From positions 558,001-622,000 of the forward strand of contig NZ_LMXN01000002.1 of NCBI RefSeq assembly GCF_001442615.1: a DNA stretch of 64,000 nucleotides. Direction: 5' to 3'. The stretch's first letter is position 1. Each line of letters begins with the position of its first letter. The position numbers were made by a program, and so were the translations under genes. Below are positions 27,200-37,486 of this stretch, one piece after another. The notes beneath the pieces were generated by a model. It worked only from the letters and a program-made list of their open reading frames with translations. It did not search any database and had not been told where the DNA came from. The DNA comes from Algoriphagus resistens (lineage in GTDB: Bacteria; Bacteroidota; Bacteroidia; Cytophagales; Cyclobacteriaceae).

Positions 27200-30100
27200 T
27201 TACACACAGGTAGGACAGCAGACAAAAGGCACTTTAGTCAGTGGAGATGTACGTAAAATCCTAAAATGACCTAACCCTCTGCTTAAAGGCTGTATCTCAG
27301 ACATAAGATTTATCTCAGGCCTTTTGGCTTTTAATCCTTCAGCAAAGCGTCCAGAAACTGCGTTCGCCCCAGCATTTCTAATGTCAGACAGATGATCATG
27401 GATATTTGTGATATTACCAAATACTTCTACGACCAACACACTGAGCGGGCTGTCTTCCGGTAATCCAAAAGACTTCAATTTTTCCGCGATATCTTCTGAG
27501 GTCACTATAGCTGTGCCCACAGGCTGTTCATCTTTTATACTTGCCAACAGATTCCCCAATTGCAAGGCAGGTTGATTTAGCTTTACACTTCCTGTGGTAT
27601 ATTCTCCTATTGTAGGTTTAAAATATACCTGCTGGGTTAACTCATTTATCTTCTTCAGACGTTTCGGATCTGTATTTACCCTCACTCCGATTTTCATTTC
27701 TATTTCGCCCAATAAAATATTTCGATGATCTCTTCCATCGGCTTGAAATACCTGGGCATATACCATTGTCCACAAGCTGGTCCGCGGGGGTTTGGCCGTC
27801 ACATTTTTACCATTATGTACAGCTTTTGCATACGGAGCACTTACATAAAGATGATTCTCATTTCTATTGAGTGAGCAAAGCAAGGTCGGTGCAGGGTGTT
27901 GAATCCCGGTTACTCTCAAAGGTCTCCCAAATCGACCTTGAGCAGTGGACCAAAGATTATCTTCCCGATCTGGCCAATGACCATGACCGACCCTAAATTC
28001 ATACGTAAAGAAGCCAAACATTTCCGCGCTTTCAGCATGCAAACCAGCAGGTATGGGCATCATATAATGCCTATCGCTGTCAGTAGCCTGAACCATTAGT
28101 TGCATTGCTCCGATTCCAGCTTTGTCATCGCTTTGACCTGGGATGATCTGCCTAGTAAATTCTGGGTCAAGGCTTATTGGAGCCTCCTCAGGTGGCACAA
28201 ACTGCTCCCCCTCATTACTTGCAATCAGCTGGTCAGGTGCATTGCCAAGCATCCTGCAAAAATAAGTATCATCCGGATTCTCAACTGGCTGGTCAAACTC
28301 CACCCACAAATACCGCTGCCTAGCTTCTGAGGAACTATAATCTTCTGTTCTCTCATAAGGAGAAAAAGCAATACCTACACTGACCAACTTAGGTATCTGA
28401 ACAGGTGGAAGGACTGTAGGCAAGGTAAGTCGGTCTGTCTCTACTGTCTGCGCATTTGGGTGGCCGTTCTTGGTTTTAGGGTTAATTTTATACTCAGCCC
28501 AAAGCTCATCCGGAAATCTTAGGTCCCCGTTAGTTTGCTTCAATTCATTTTTTGGATCCAGGGCATCTATGTATACTATCCTGGTATAATTTCTATTGAC
28601 CCGGTCAAATCGATCCGGCTGTAGTGCTTCAAAGGATACTGTATGCTTTAATTCAATATCACCTAAATAGGTATTTTTTCTCGCTTCAGTATTTTTATCC
28701 TTCCTGAACTTAAATTCTCTCTCAATTACAAATGCTACATCTTCCAGGCTGTCCCATGCCCAATCTCTGTTGATTTTGTAGCTCAGTGTAGCAATCCACT
28801 GATTATAGAGATCTGCTTTGGTGGCAAACGTAATGGAACTACCATCAGGTGCCAGTGTATGCCGTATTCTGGAATTACATCCGATAGCAATTCGTTCCCC
28901 TTTCGGCGCTACCAGGGTAAGGCCCTTTGCTTCCAGCCCAAGCGCGTTGGCAAGCCGCTCTACAACGCCTGACTGTTGCTCTTCAGAATCCCTCCTCAAT
29001 AAAGATGAAAAGATGTTCTTCTTAATTGTAGGAACGCTATCAGGTTTTAAAAATAATGCCTGAACCGGCTGAACTGTCTCAAAGGGCTGCAGCAAATCCA
29101 GTTCGGCAGCAGGTTCTTTATACAACATGAATTGTTGAACTTTCCCAAACCTGCTATCCTTGTCTTCATCCTCATCAATAAAACCAAAATAACTTTCAGG
29201 TGCGCCTTCTGAGCTGGCTTCTGCACGGAGTGATACACGAATATGCCTTCCGGTAGGTACAATCAATTGTTCCATCCCATTGATGTCATCAAGGAGTAAT
29301 TCATCATCCAGGAATGGATTGGCAGGTTCGCCAAGATTCAAAACAGGAACATCAATAAATTCTATTGGTACAGTTAAAATCCCGTCAAAGTCAGAAGGAA
29401 ATGCCCTGGTCGTTTCATAAAGCGTGATATAACTATCCCTACCATTTTGACTCAATTGTGTATCCATACGGAGCGACTTCACCTCAACCCGTATTTTAAC
29501 CTGCTGCACATCCGGATCCGACAAAGCAGGTTTTAGCATATTCTCCTGGAATGCCAATCCCTTCAATAAGCCGATAGGGTCCTGCCCTATGTTTTGGTAT
29601 TTATTTGTGAAAACAACAGCAGGATATTCCAATAAAGGTCTTTGGATAGTAAAAGTAGGATTCGCATCAAACTGTGTTTCCCCATCATCAGTAGCATTGA
29701 AATAGGTACGCAGATTATTTTTAATTTCAATCGGCTTCTCGATTCTGAGCATACCCGGGTTTACATATCTCTTAAAAGAAACACTGGTTTCAGGGCTTGG
29801 CGCTGCATTAAGCGGGGAATCTGTCAGATTGGGTCCCCCACCGGAAATATCAGTCATACGGATTCTAAACTCGTAAGAATTCCCATACCTAAGCTGAGTA
29901 TCAAGCGGTGTTGGTATCAATGCCTGATTTTGCTTTACTTTTTTATCCTGAAATTCATTCAGCTGTTTACCATTGTCCTCATTATTTCTATAGATCTCCA
30001 GTGCATCTTGGTCCTCAGTCACCAGGCTTTTACCTATCCAATGGGCATAATACATTGGTAACCAAAAATGGTCACTGTTAGGCCCGCTGATTTTATTGGG

Positions 30101-31324
30101 ATAAACCTGATATGGAAGCTCAGTGGAGCCGGAGTCCAATTGCCCGGAAAACATATTTTCGGCCTCATTGATCTCAATGCTGTTTAGACTTTCCCACTGA
30201 TTTCCTTCAGCTTTCTGTCTGACATCAATATGATAACCCATTACCCCCAATGGAGCATCAATTCTGCTCATAGATCCGGGATCAGCCGGATTCTCAATCA
30301 TTTGCCGTAAGTACCAAACAAGAATCTGCTCATCATCCCATCCTAATCTAATTCCTGAATCCGATTGAGGAGGAAGCTCGTCCTGGCTTTCCTCTAACAA
30401 GTTCCCGCTTACCGGCTGATTTGCATGTACTATTTTAGCAAATCCATCATTGTAGGTTTGCGCTTCCATAAACAGTTCATCCCATGGTCCTAATGGTACC
30501 GGTTCGCTTGGATCAGAAACCTTCTGATAAAGAACCGGAAATAGTACTGGCGCAAAGACAGGTCTTGCAGTCCCGATGGACAATGTAGGAATCTTGGCGG
30601 CATATCTTTTTATCAATGGGCCGTCGGTTTCCTCCAAAAGAGCGGCTTGTGCCCCTGAATAGGGATCATTGGTGATATCCGCATATAGATAGCCTCCCTC
30701 TTCAAACCAGCCGGCCTCAACTTCCAACTGAACTTCATAGATCATCCCGCAAGCTTTTGCTAGAAGAGGCTGCCGTAGGATATTCGCAAATACTTTGCCC
30801 CAGCTTAAGTTGGTCTTCGGCTGGTAATTGACTGTTGGGATTTTATCCCGCACAGCACAATGATACCCATCATCAGTGAGGGCGTTGGGATGTCTGGGTT
30901 GCGTGAAATTAAACCGCTCTCGGTATGATTTAGGCAGGTATTTCTTGATACTTTTCTCCACTGGGACAGGATCCGGCAGCTTGTCGCTATTGTCGGTTAT
31001 CGGCAGAGGCATAGCGTCAGCCACTTTTTGGATTATCCCTGCCTTTTCCGTTGCCGGGATTACATTGACCGATCTTTGAATCGGGATTCTCCCCGGTGCA
31101 GTTGCATTGCTCAAAGGAAAATCATCCGTGCCCCTGACAATCGAAAAGCTAAATTCAGGTTGCAGATTTGCAAATCCAGGGACATTGGCCGGATTAGCCA
31201 AACCTGTTGACCAATCCGAGAACGGATTTGCATTTCTTGGAACAACCACAATGTTAACAGTCAATATATTTCCATCAAATCGTTGAGGAAAAGTCATTAA
31301 GGAAATTAATCTTCTAGGTTCCAT
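27200..31324 (-). CDS. Giant protein of unknown function (1374 aa), second gene of pair
   Basis: The frame is open over 1374 codons and starts with ATG 31324, 23 bases after the stop of the 1771-aa gene, so the two form an operon. I do not recognise any domain. The protein has no signal peptide or clear membrane segment. It is rich in Pro, Asp and aromatic residues and reads like a chain of beta-sandwich modules (LWVEFDQPVENPDDTYFCRM, YEFRVGHGHWPDREDNLW, SLWTMVYAQVFQADGRDH). The last residues are PFVCCPTCV, with three Cys in a CCxxC arrangement that could bind metal. No terminator hairpin is obvious after the stop. Confidence 0.75.
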   Translation of the reverse strand: MEPRRLISLMTFPQRFDGNILTVNIVVVPRNANPFSDWSTGLANPANVPGFANLQPEFSFSIVRGTDDFPLSNATAPGRIPIQRSVNVIPATEKAGIIQKVADAMPLPITDNSDKLPDPVPVEKSIKKYLPKSYRERFNFTQPRHPNALTDDGYHCAVRDKIPTVNYQPKTNLSWGKVFANILRQPLLAKACGMIYEVQLEVEAGWFEEGGYLYADITNDPYSGAQAALLEETDGPLIKRYAAKIPTLSIGTARPVFAPVLFPVLYQKVSDPSEPVPLGPWDELFMEAQTYNDGFAKIVHANQPVSGNLLEESQDELPPQSDSGIRLGWDDEQILVWYLRQMIENPADPGSMSRIDAPLGVMGYHIDVRQKAEGNQWESLNSIEINEAENMFSGQLDSGSTELPYQVYPNKISGPNSDHFWLPMYYAHWIGKSLVTEDQDALEIYRNNEDNGKQLNEFQDKKVKQNQALIPTPLDTQLRYGNSYEFRIRMTDISGGGPNLTDSPLNAAPSPETSVSFKRYVNPGMLRIEKPIEIKNNLRTYFNATDDGETQFDANPTFTIQRPLLEYPAVVFTNKYQNIGQDPIGLLKGLAFQENMLKPALSDPDVQQVKIRVEVKSLRMDTQLSQNGRDSYITLYETTRAFPSDFDGILTVPIEFIDVPVLNLGEPANPFLDDELLLDDINGMEQLIVPTGRHIRVSLRAEASSEGAPESYFGFIDEDEDKDSRFGKVQQFMLYKEPAAELDLLQPFETVQPVQALFLKPDSVPTIKKNIFSSLLRRDSEEQQSGVVERLANALGLEAKGLTLVAPKGERIAIGCNSRIRHTLAPDGSSITFATKADLYNQWIATLSYKINRDWAWDSLEDVAFVIEREFKFRKDKNTEARKNTYLGDIELKHTVSFEALQPDRFDRVNRNYTRIVYIDALDPKNELKQTNGDLRFPDELWAEYKINPKTKNGHPNAQTVETDRLTLPTVLPPVQIPKLVSVGIAFSPYERTEDYSSSEARQRYLWVEFDQPVENPDDTYFCRMLGNAPDQLIASNEGEQFVPPEEAPISLDPEFTRQIIPGQSDDKAGIGAMQLMVQATDSDRHYMMPIPAGLHAESAEMFGFFTYEFRVGHGHWPDREDNLWSTAQGRFGRPLRVTGIQHPAPTLLCSLNRNENHLYVSAPYAKAVHNGKNVTAKPPRTSLWTMVYAQVFQADGRDHRNILLGEIEMKIGVRVNTDPKRLKKINELTQQVYFKPTIGEYTTGSVKLNQPALQLGNLLASIKDEQPVGTAIVTSEDIAEKLKSFGLPEDSPLSVLVVEVFGNITNIHDHLSDIRNAGANAVSGRFAEGLKAKRPEINLMSEIQPLSRGLGHFRILRTSPLTKVPFVCCPTCV

Positions 31325-31347
31325 AATTTAGTTATTGAGGTAAAAAA

Positions 31348-34300
31348 TTAAGCTATCTGACGGCTTTCTTGCCAGGTCTCTTCAAAGCTGATATTAATAA
31401 TAAAGCAGATACTGATATCTAAGCCGAAGGTCACTGAAGCGGTGCAATCGGTTCTTTCAGGACTGGAGATTCGCTTCACCGTACCACTTGCTTCGATATA
31501 AATCGTTATACTTACTATTCCCCCCAAAAGGTTGGCATGCCCTTTGAAAAGCATAAATGCGGTGAGCTCAATGGTGTTGGCGTCTGCGTACATTTCGCAT
31601 CCCACCATATAGGTTACGCTGACATTCCCAACAACCGGAAGTCCAACAGAGATAGTAGCTCCAAAACCAAATTTCAACATCAGACTAGGTCCGATCTTGG
31701 TGTCACAGGCGATCCTGACTTCTACAGATCCTACTGCATAAATAGTAGCTGCACCTACAGTCACACACATGACTTCCAAGCCTCCGTTGAATTGTACAAA
31801 TCCCCCGGCAGTCGGCAACAGTTGTGCTGGATCAGTAGTAACTTTTAATGCTGCATTGAAATATACCCCCAAAGCAAGGCCTGCCTCCAACCTCAGCGGA
31901 CACTGTGGGGAGTTGTAAACTGAATCTTCCGGTGGGAACCGGATAAGCGGGATTTCTTTGGAGGCTTCAAACTTATACTCCCAAATCTCACCTGCATTAC
32001 TCATCGCTATTTGAAGACCTTTCCTCATCACAGCCCCATAATCCCCGGTACTCAGGGCCGCAAGCATCTGCAATAATTCAATCACGGGTTCCAATGCTTC
32101 ACTAAATTCTACTTCTGGCAGCGGTATTCCGTCCAGAGGTCCCGGACTATCTTTATCTCCTGCGTATCCAGACTCTTTCCCCTTTCCTGCATCAAAATTG
32201 CCTTTGATAGTCATCAATCGCTCAAAAGAGCCCAGATCTACTACCATTGCCACATTATTCACCTTGCTTTTCCAGGTATCTGCCAGGTCGGTTGCAAATG
32301 AATCCACATCAAAATTGAGTTTTGAGTCCACGTACTGTTTAGATCCATTTTTCGTTTGCTCAGCTTTGTATTCAATATAGATTTTCAAAGCATCCATATT
32401 GACCAGATAAAGTGGATCAAAATTGGGAATATCAAATGCCAAAGCTTTGTTCAAAACACCATTGGCTTCGCCTGAAAGCAGTTTAAATCCTTTATCTATG
32501 ATTTTCCCAGCCTCTTCTTTGGCAGTGATCTCCATTAACTCCAAAACCTTCCTTCCCCCATCAGTAGCAGCATTTTCTATAAAGGCAGCTACTTTATTGC
32601 CCTCCCCGTCAACTCCATCTAACAGCGCAATGGCTTTCCCGAAGTTAGAATAGGCATCTCCTACATTAGGGAAAATGCTGCTTCCGTTCATGAGTTTGTA
32701 AGCGTCTGAAAATATCGGTGGCGTTTTACTCAGGAGTTTTGAAATTCCCTTTTTATAACTCGGAGTAAGGAAAAGTGCCTTTTGGGTGGAAGTGCTCTGC
32801 AGAAACCCGTAATTGATGGTGGATTCGACAGGATTTCTGAGAATCTCCATTGGATGTGCGAATCGTACCAGATTATTAGCCACTTCAGACGGGTTTACAA
32901 CTGTCTCTTTCACCCACTTCCCAATCCGTATTAATGGGATTGGAACATGCGGGGGAAGTGGAGTTATTTCTCCTGAGCCTGTTTCGTGCTGAACCATACT
33001 CCAGCTACCGTCTTTTGGCAGAAGAACTGACCCCCGGGTGGAGGCTACAAAAATCGGTGCAGTTGAAGGGTTCCCTGGCTTAACAGAAGGGGAAATATCG
33101 AAGCGGTTGATCTGCATCTGTTGTCCGGATTGCCCTACATCCATCACACAATTGATATCGCCTCCCATTAAGCCTCCCTGACTATCCAGCAATAATTTGA
33201 GCTGGGCTGGTGTCAACGGGATACCAGGAGGGGATAATTGGACATAACCCAGGATCTTCTTGGCAGGCGTTTTTCCGTTTTTATGGCCCTGGACCAGATT
33301 CTCAATGGCTATATCAGCATCAAAATATACTGCCGTACATCTCACTTCCTGGTTAAATGGTGGATCAGGATTGACGATAGTATCTCCGCTTTCATTGATA
33401 TACGCTTTGCCAGTCGGTATGGAATTAGTTGTTACAAAATCAGTTATTGTGCCATCCTCTTTGATATTGCTAATGTTGAATAACCCCCTTAAGGTACCCG
33501 GATGCAATTCATAGCGCTGGTCTTCAACCAGATTCCCAGGCATACTTTCATCTATGAATTTTGCCCTAAAGTCAAAAATCCCATCAGATTCCGGCTGCCA
33601 GCCACTATCGGTCCTATAGATAAATCCAGAACTTGTCCTAAAAATGGTAATTGTCCGAACCACACGGATTCCCCAGGGATATATTAAGCTTTTCACCTGA
33701 ATCACCTCATGCGCTGTCCTTCCCAGCATAATATCAAACCGGGCCTGACTCGTCTGCGCGATTGCTGCAGAAGGGCTCAGCCAATTACTGAATGTGCTCG
33801 CGCCATAACCTGTAAAGTCAATCTTACTCACCGGTACTCCTCTCTCATGGATTTGGGAAGGATTGGCCTGATCAACAAAAAACTCCCCATTGAAAATTCT
33901 TGTAACACTGTCTCCAAGCGTACTTGCACCTGTGGCACTTCCATTCATTCCCAGGACATTTGCCAGCTGAACGGTAAAACCAGCAAACATCGGCAGGTCA
34001 TTTTTCTTTGGTTCCCCAGGAAATTTCTTCCCATAATTTCCGGCCGTAGCCCTAATCTGAATTCCTCCCCTCAGCTCATTCGGAAAATTAGGGCTTACTT
34101 GATCAAGCTGTGGCTTTACGGTCTCTTTTGAGTTAGTATGGGATAATTCGGCCATCGCCCTAAGTCCAAAGGGAAGAGTAAACAAGGCCGCAACCGGTGT
34201 TTGTTTCTTCTGGTATTTCTCCAGTATATATTCAACAAGAGGTTTAGGTGAAATTGCGATCCGTTCCTGATGGTTGTTAACCAATCTTGTAGGCCCTCCA

Positions 34301-36663
34301 TCGTTAGGATAATAGTTAAATAAAACCGGTGGATCCCCTGGTTTATTTTGGCCTGGTGGTGTCAAATTAAATATTGGTTCCCACGCTACCTGCGGCAGCA
34401 TGAATAAGCGGGTCATCGCTCCCTGTGCGATAACTTCCATCCCTTCAACAGAAATCAGCTGATTTCCTGTCTGCGAAATAGTGGCCTCAGACTCGCCCAC
34501 CGAGCTGGCGACACCGGTAGTCACGCGCTGGCCTCTGGAGAACCCTAAACTGACACCTAATTGATTGGCATTGGAACTTACGTCAAGCAATGCAAAAAAA
34601 TCCGTTTCAAAAGGCCTGGTAAATGGCTGAAGCTGGTCTTCATATGGAGGCATTGAATTGTCCCTAGCGATTGCTGCTGATGTAGCCTTTAGCGTTTCAT
34701 GGCGGATAGCTGAGGATTTCAGCTGATTCACAGCCAAAAGGCTTGGAGACTCCACAGCAGATGAGGCACCAGCGGCAGCAGTGGTATTATTCGCTGCTCC
34801 AAAATGAAAACTCACCTGGACTTTATCTTCTTTTTCATCTATTGGCTCCTGGGAAATCTGACAAATCAGCCAGCTTTGGATGCTATCGATACCTCTACCT
34901 CTTTTACCAAACTGCCGGCTGAGGATGCCCAAATTAGCGACATAAGGATCCGGTAAAGTTGGCATGTAACTCAGCATTCCGAAAACCAAGAATGTCTGGC
35001 TTTTAACAATCCTGCTCCAATCCTCTGCGCACTCACCAAAAACCAAAGCACCATTAACCGGAGAAAGTGTAAAAAGTGCGTTTTCCAACGCTACTGCAAT
35101 GGGTTTAAAATCAGGGACTTTATCAAAAGGTAATTTATTGTCCCACAAAATATTATCGTCCAGTATATAAATTAATTTCTTAACATCGGATCCTGCCAAA
35201 ACCAAGGCCGAGTTTTTGGTTTTGACTGCCACAGGAAGACCATTCACCTGTAAAGGCCTATCCACTTTGATCTGGGCATTTGCCAAAGCAACCAACATCT
35301 CGGTACCTTCCGCAAGCGCGTTGTACATAAACATGGCCGACTTATTAAGTGCTAAAAAAACAGCCGTGCCGTAGGGATTAAAATCATCTTTCCAATGATC
35401 CAATTCCTGAAAACCACCCTCCCCATCAGCTATCAGATCAGTGATTCCTATTCTTCCATTTTCAACAAGAATCTGTGGTTTCAACAGTTTTAGGTTTTTA
35501 CCCTGAAGGCCTTTCCAGCTGAACTTCAACCCCGTCTTCAATTCTTGCAGTATCCCTCCCGAACCTGCTACTTCCAAAGGTGCTGAGACATCCAATTCCG
35601 CTGCCGGGATTGCCCACCAGGAATTGCTGACAGAAGCAGACTCCTGAATTTCAACCATCGGGCTCTTTTGCATTTTGGGAGCAAATTCAGCTACAGAACA
35701 GCTATAAGGAATCAGTAATCGGGATAACTGGGTGCTGTAAGCAGGCACTTTATTAAGGCGACTAAAAGATGCCGTTTGCCCATATACAGACCATTGCGCT
35801 GGACCACTTGCGGCAATTTGGGCCTTTGAAGCTCCTGAGAATGAAAAACTCAAACTTTCTGGATTCTGGACTTTTGCCTCAAAAGCATCTTTGCCGTGTT
35901 TCTTTTTAGAATCTGTCGCATCAGGAGTCTGATCCACATCCAGTTGAACCTGGACAGTAGTGTTAGCCCCCAACACAAGTTTCTCTCCCTGCAGTACCGG
36001 ATTGGCACTCAACTGGATTTTACCGTCTTTGACTTTCAGTGCCGCATATCGAGTGTTAGGAGCAGTTGAAGCAAGCATGTCGGCCCGTATATAAAAACTA
36101 CCTGCTGTGACATCATAGTTTTTGGACACACCAATCTTTGGAGAATTGACCGGCTTACTAACAAGCTCTTGAAAGGATGCTTTGAATAACAGCACAGGAA
36201 GATTGCTGTTTTGCTGATATATGGCAACCAACTTGATGATCTTATAAAAATCAATTGCGATAACTCTACCGTCAGTCTTTGTTAACGGGCCAATTGTCTT
36301 TTCCACTTTGGCACCAGCAGCCCATGCGGGAACACTGCCCTTTATCTGTGTGCTCCGGACAGGAACCTCCCGGACAAATGCTTTTAATTCTGGCCCTTTT
36401 TCTGTTGTTGCCTTTTCTTTAGTGGCTTTCCCGGCCTCTTTCCGTATCAGCTCAATTTTTTTCTTTGGAATTCTGTCCTGAAAAAAAAGCTCCGAACGCT
36501 CAAAACTGAATGATTCAGCTTTAATTTCAGAACTATCCTGAATCAACAGCGATTTTGCCAACAGAGGGACTCCCTCCTCCCATTGTTTCTTATCAATTGC
36601 TTTGTCTGCATTTAGATGGCCGAAGATATCTGCCAATAAGGATTCTAGTTGATCTTTTTCCAT
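31348..36663 (-). CDS. Giant protein of unknown function (1771 aa), first gene of pair
   Basis: A single open frame of 1771 codons from ATG 36663. The N-terminus is a short helical part (residues 1-45), then a Lys/Glu-rich linker (about 75-100, KKKIELIRKEAGKATKEK). The long middle part has mixed strands and no motif I know. A helical section follows at about 1340-1480. The C-terminal 200 residues are unusually strand-rich and weakly amphipathic (LMLKFGFGATISVGLPVVGN, TAFMLFKGHANLLGGIVSIT), as in a large beta-sheet, barrel or pore-like region. There is no signal peptide. It lies in an operon with the 1374-aa gene; base composition resembles the surroundings. Confidence 0.75.
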   Translation of the reverse strand: MEKDQLESLLADIFGHLNADKAIDKKQWEEGVPLLAKSLLIQDSSEIKAESFSFERSELFFQDRIPKKKIELIRKEAGKATKEKATTEKGPELKAFVREVPVRSTQIKGSVPAWAAGAKVEKTIGPLTKTDGRVIAIDFYKIIKLVAIYQQNSNLPVLLFKASFQELVSKPVNSPKIGVSKNYDVTAGSFYIRADMLASTAPNTRYAALKVKDGKIQLSANPVLQGEKLVLGANTTVQVQLDVDQTPDATDSKKKHGKDAFEAKVQNPESLSFSFSGASKAQIAASGPAQWSVYGQTASFSRLNKVPAYSTQLSRLLIPYSCSVAEFAPKMQKSPMVEIQESASVSNSWWAIPAAELDVSAPLEVAGSGGILQELKTGLKFSWKGLQGKNLKLLKPQILVENGRIGITDLIADGEGGFQELDHWKDDFNPYGTAVFLALNKSAMFMYNALAEGTEMLVALANAQIKVDRPLQVNGLPVAVKTKNSALVLAGSDVKKLIYILDDNILWDNKLPFDKVPDFKPIAVALENALFTLSPVNGALVFGECAEDWSRIVKSQTFLVFGMLSYMPTLPDPYVANLGILSRQFGKRGRGIDSIQSWLICQISQEPIDEKEDKVQVSFHFGAANNTTAAAGASSAVESPSLLAVNQLKSSAIRHETLKATSAAIARDNSMPPYEDQLQPFTRPFETDFFALLDVSSNANQLGVSLGFSRGQRVTTGVASSVGESEATISQTGNQLISVEGMEVIAQGAMTRLFMLPQVAWEPIFNLTPPGQNKPGDPPVLFNYYPNDGGPTRLVNNHQERIAISPKPLVEYILEKYQKKQTPVAALFTLPFGLRAMAELSHTNSKETVKPQLDQVSPNFPNELRGGIQIRATAGNYGKKFPGEPKKNDLPMFAGFTVQLANVLGMNGSATGASTLGDSVTRIFNGEFFVDQANPSQIHERGVPVSKIDFTGYGASTFSNWLSPSAAIAQTSQARFDIMLGRTAHEVIQVKSLIYPWGIRVVRTITIFRTSSGFIYRTDSGWQPESDGIFDFRAKFIDESMPGNLVEDQRYELHPGTLRGLFNISNIKEDGTITDFVTTNSIPTGKAYINESGDTIVNPDPPFNQEVRCTAVYFDADIAIENLVQGHKNGKTPAKKILGYVQLSPPGIPLTPAQLKLLLDSQGGLMGGDINCVMDVGQSGQQMQINRFDISPSVKPGNPSTAPIFVASTRGSVLLPKDGSWSMVQHETGSGEITPLPPHVPIPLIRIGKWVKETVVNPSEVANNLVRFAHPMEILRNPVESTINYGFLQSTSTQKALFLTPSYKKGISKLLSKTPPIFSDAYKLMNGSSIFPNVGDAYSNFGKAIALLDGVDGEGNKVAAFIENAATDGGRKVLELMEITAKEEAGKIIDKGFKLLSGEANGVLNKALAFDIPNFDPLYLVNMDALKIYIEYKAEQTKNGSKQYVDSKLNFDVDSFATDLADTWKSKVNNVAMVVDLGSFERLMTIKGNFDAGKGKESGYAGDKDSPGPLDGIPLPEVEFSEALEPVIELLQMLAALSTGDYGAVMRKGLQIAMSNAGEIWEYKFEASKEIPLIRFPPEDSVYNSPQCPLRLEAGLALGVYFNAALKVTTDPAQLLPTAGGFVQFNGGLEVMCVTVGAATIYAVGSVEVRIACDTKIGPSLMLKFGFGATISVGLPVVGNVSVTYMVGCEMYADANTIELTAFMLFKGHANLLGGIVSITIYIEASGTVKRISSPERTDCTASVTFGLDISICFIINISFEETWQESRQIA

Positions 36664-36967
36664 GGTAAAAAGTGTTTAGAATGGGGAGCTTTTTCACTCA
36701 AAAACTGTAAAACTCGGTTTCAAATAAAAATAAACTCAAAAACAATCCTTGATAAAAAAAGCACTGTCAAGCTAGAAAAATATTCTTTCAAACACCAATG
36801 TAAATCACTGAAAATCCAATAATTACACAATTAATTTTAGTATAATTTAAGAATTATGGACTACTAAACTATTCTGCCTTTCCGATATAATACAGTTTAC
36901 AATGATTTCTGCGGCAGTGCTGCTTCCAATCATCACCTTAGGCTTAGGCTAGCCATTAGTTAACTGA
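36664..36967. other. AT-rich upstream region of the giant-gene operon
   Basis: About 300 bases with low GC (for example TTAATTTTAGTATAATTTAA near 36832), with no gene. It must hold the promoter of the giant-gene operon on the minus strand, but I cannot point to a clear TAnnTTTG element. Confidence 0.45.
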
Positions 36968-37025
36968 GGAAAGATTACCCTTCGTGCTGGATTCTAAATG
37001 ACCTCTGAAAAACAATTATAAACGG
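36968..37025 (+). repeat. Decayed cassette copy C1 (3' part)
   Basis: The stretch GATTACCCTTCGTGCTGG, then ATTCTAAATGACC and ACAATTATAAACGG, aligns with the second half of the consensus cassette (GATTATAATGCATGCGAG, ATTCCATATGGCC, AAATTATAAACAG) with one small indel. The 5' half is not recognisable. It abuts copy C2, giving the same tandem arrangement seen at 43646 and 53880. Confidence 0.55.
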
Positions 37026-37130
37026 ATAAAATCGAACATTTCGAAAACGACACACATAGGGATGATTATTCATCGTGCGAGATTAGCATTCGCATTTTCG
37101 TGGAAGACAGGAAAGAATTCAGTCTAAATC
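37026..37130 (+). repeat. Degenerate cassette copy C2
   Basis: The copy aligns from ATAAAATCGAACATTTCGAA onward (ATA in place of ATG) and keeps an open frame to TAA 37127. The core TTHIGMIIHRARLAFAF resembles the family peptide. The right edge falls at ATGAAA (37131), as at the other loci, but that ATG leads only to a five-codon frame. feoA itself starts 124 bases further on. The 14-27 stem is partly kept (TTTCG, loop AAAA, CGACA). Confidence 0.65.
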
Positions 37131-37218
37131 ATGAAAACTTTGCATTAACATAAGCGTGCTGGTTCAATACATGACAAAAATCTTCTTTATTTTTCTTTAG
37201 ATTCATTCCAAATAATTC

Positions 37219-37250
37219 TATTTTTGCGTTCGGTCAAAAGACCAACGCAA
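37219..37250 (+). promoter_or_regulatory. feoAB promoter overlapped by an 11-bp inverted repeat
   Basis: TATTTTTG (37219-37226) fits the -7 consensus. Starting inside it, TTGCGTT-C-GGTC / GACC-AACGCAA (37224-37235 and 37240-37250, loop AAAA) forms an 11-bp inverted repeat with one bulged C, ending 4 bases before the feoA ATG. The expected transcription start falls within it, so it is placed as an operator for a metal-responsive repressor, or as a 5' hairpin that hides the start codon. Which one is inference. Confidence 0.55.
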
Positions 37251-37254
37251 TTCT

Positions 37255-37482
37255 ATGTTCATAACAGCTGATACAATACCTGTCACCCGGGCTGCAATTA
37301 TCCAAGAAATCTTAGATTCTCCGTTGAAAATCAATTTAATGGAACTTGGTTTCCTACCGGGTAAAACAATTACTCTCCATCATTCTGCTCCAATGGGAGG
37401 CCCTATGGCGTTCAAACTTGAAGAAACCATACTTGCCTTAAGAAAAACCGAAGCTTCACTCATCGAAGTACAATTGCTTTAA
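37255..37482 (+). CDS. feoA: Ferrous iron transport protein A
   Basis: This 75-residue SH3-like protein has the FeoA core INLMELGFLPGKTITLHHSA and GGPMAFKLEETILALRKTEA. FeoA is a cytosolic partner of the FeoB permease. It is 4 bases ahead of feoB and is not fused to it. It follows a promoter overlapped by an inverted repeat, consistent with iron-dependent control. Confidence 0.9.
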   Translation: MFITADTIPVTRAAIIQEILDSPLKINLMELGFLPGKTITLHHSAPMGGPMAFKLEETILALRKTEASLIEVQLL

Positions 37483-37486
37483 TTTC

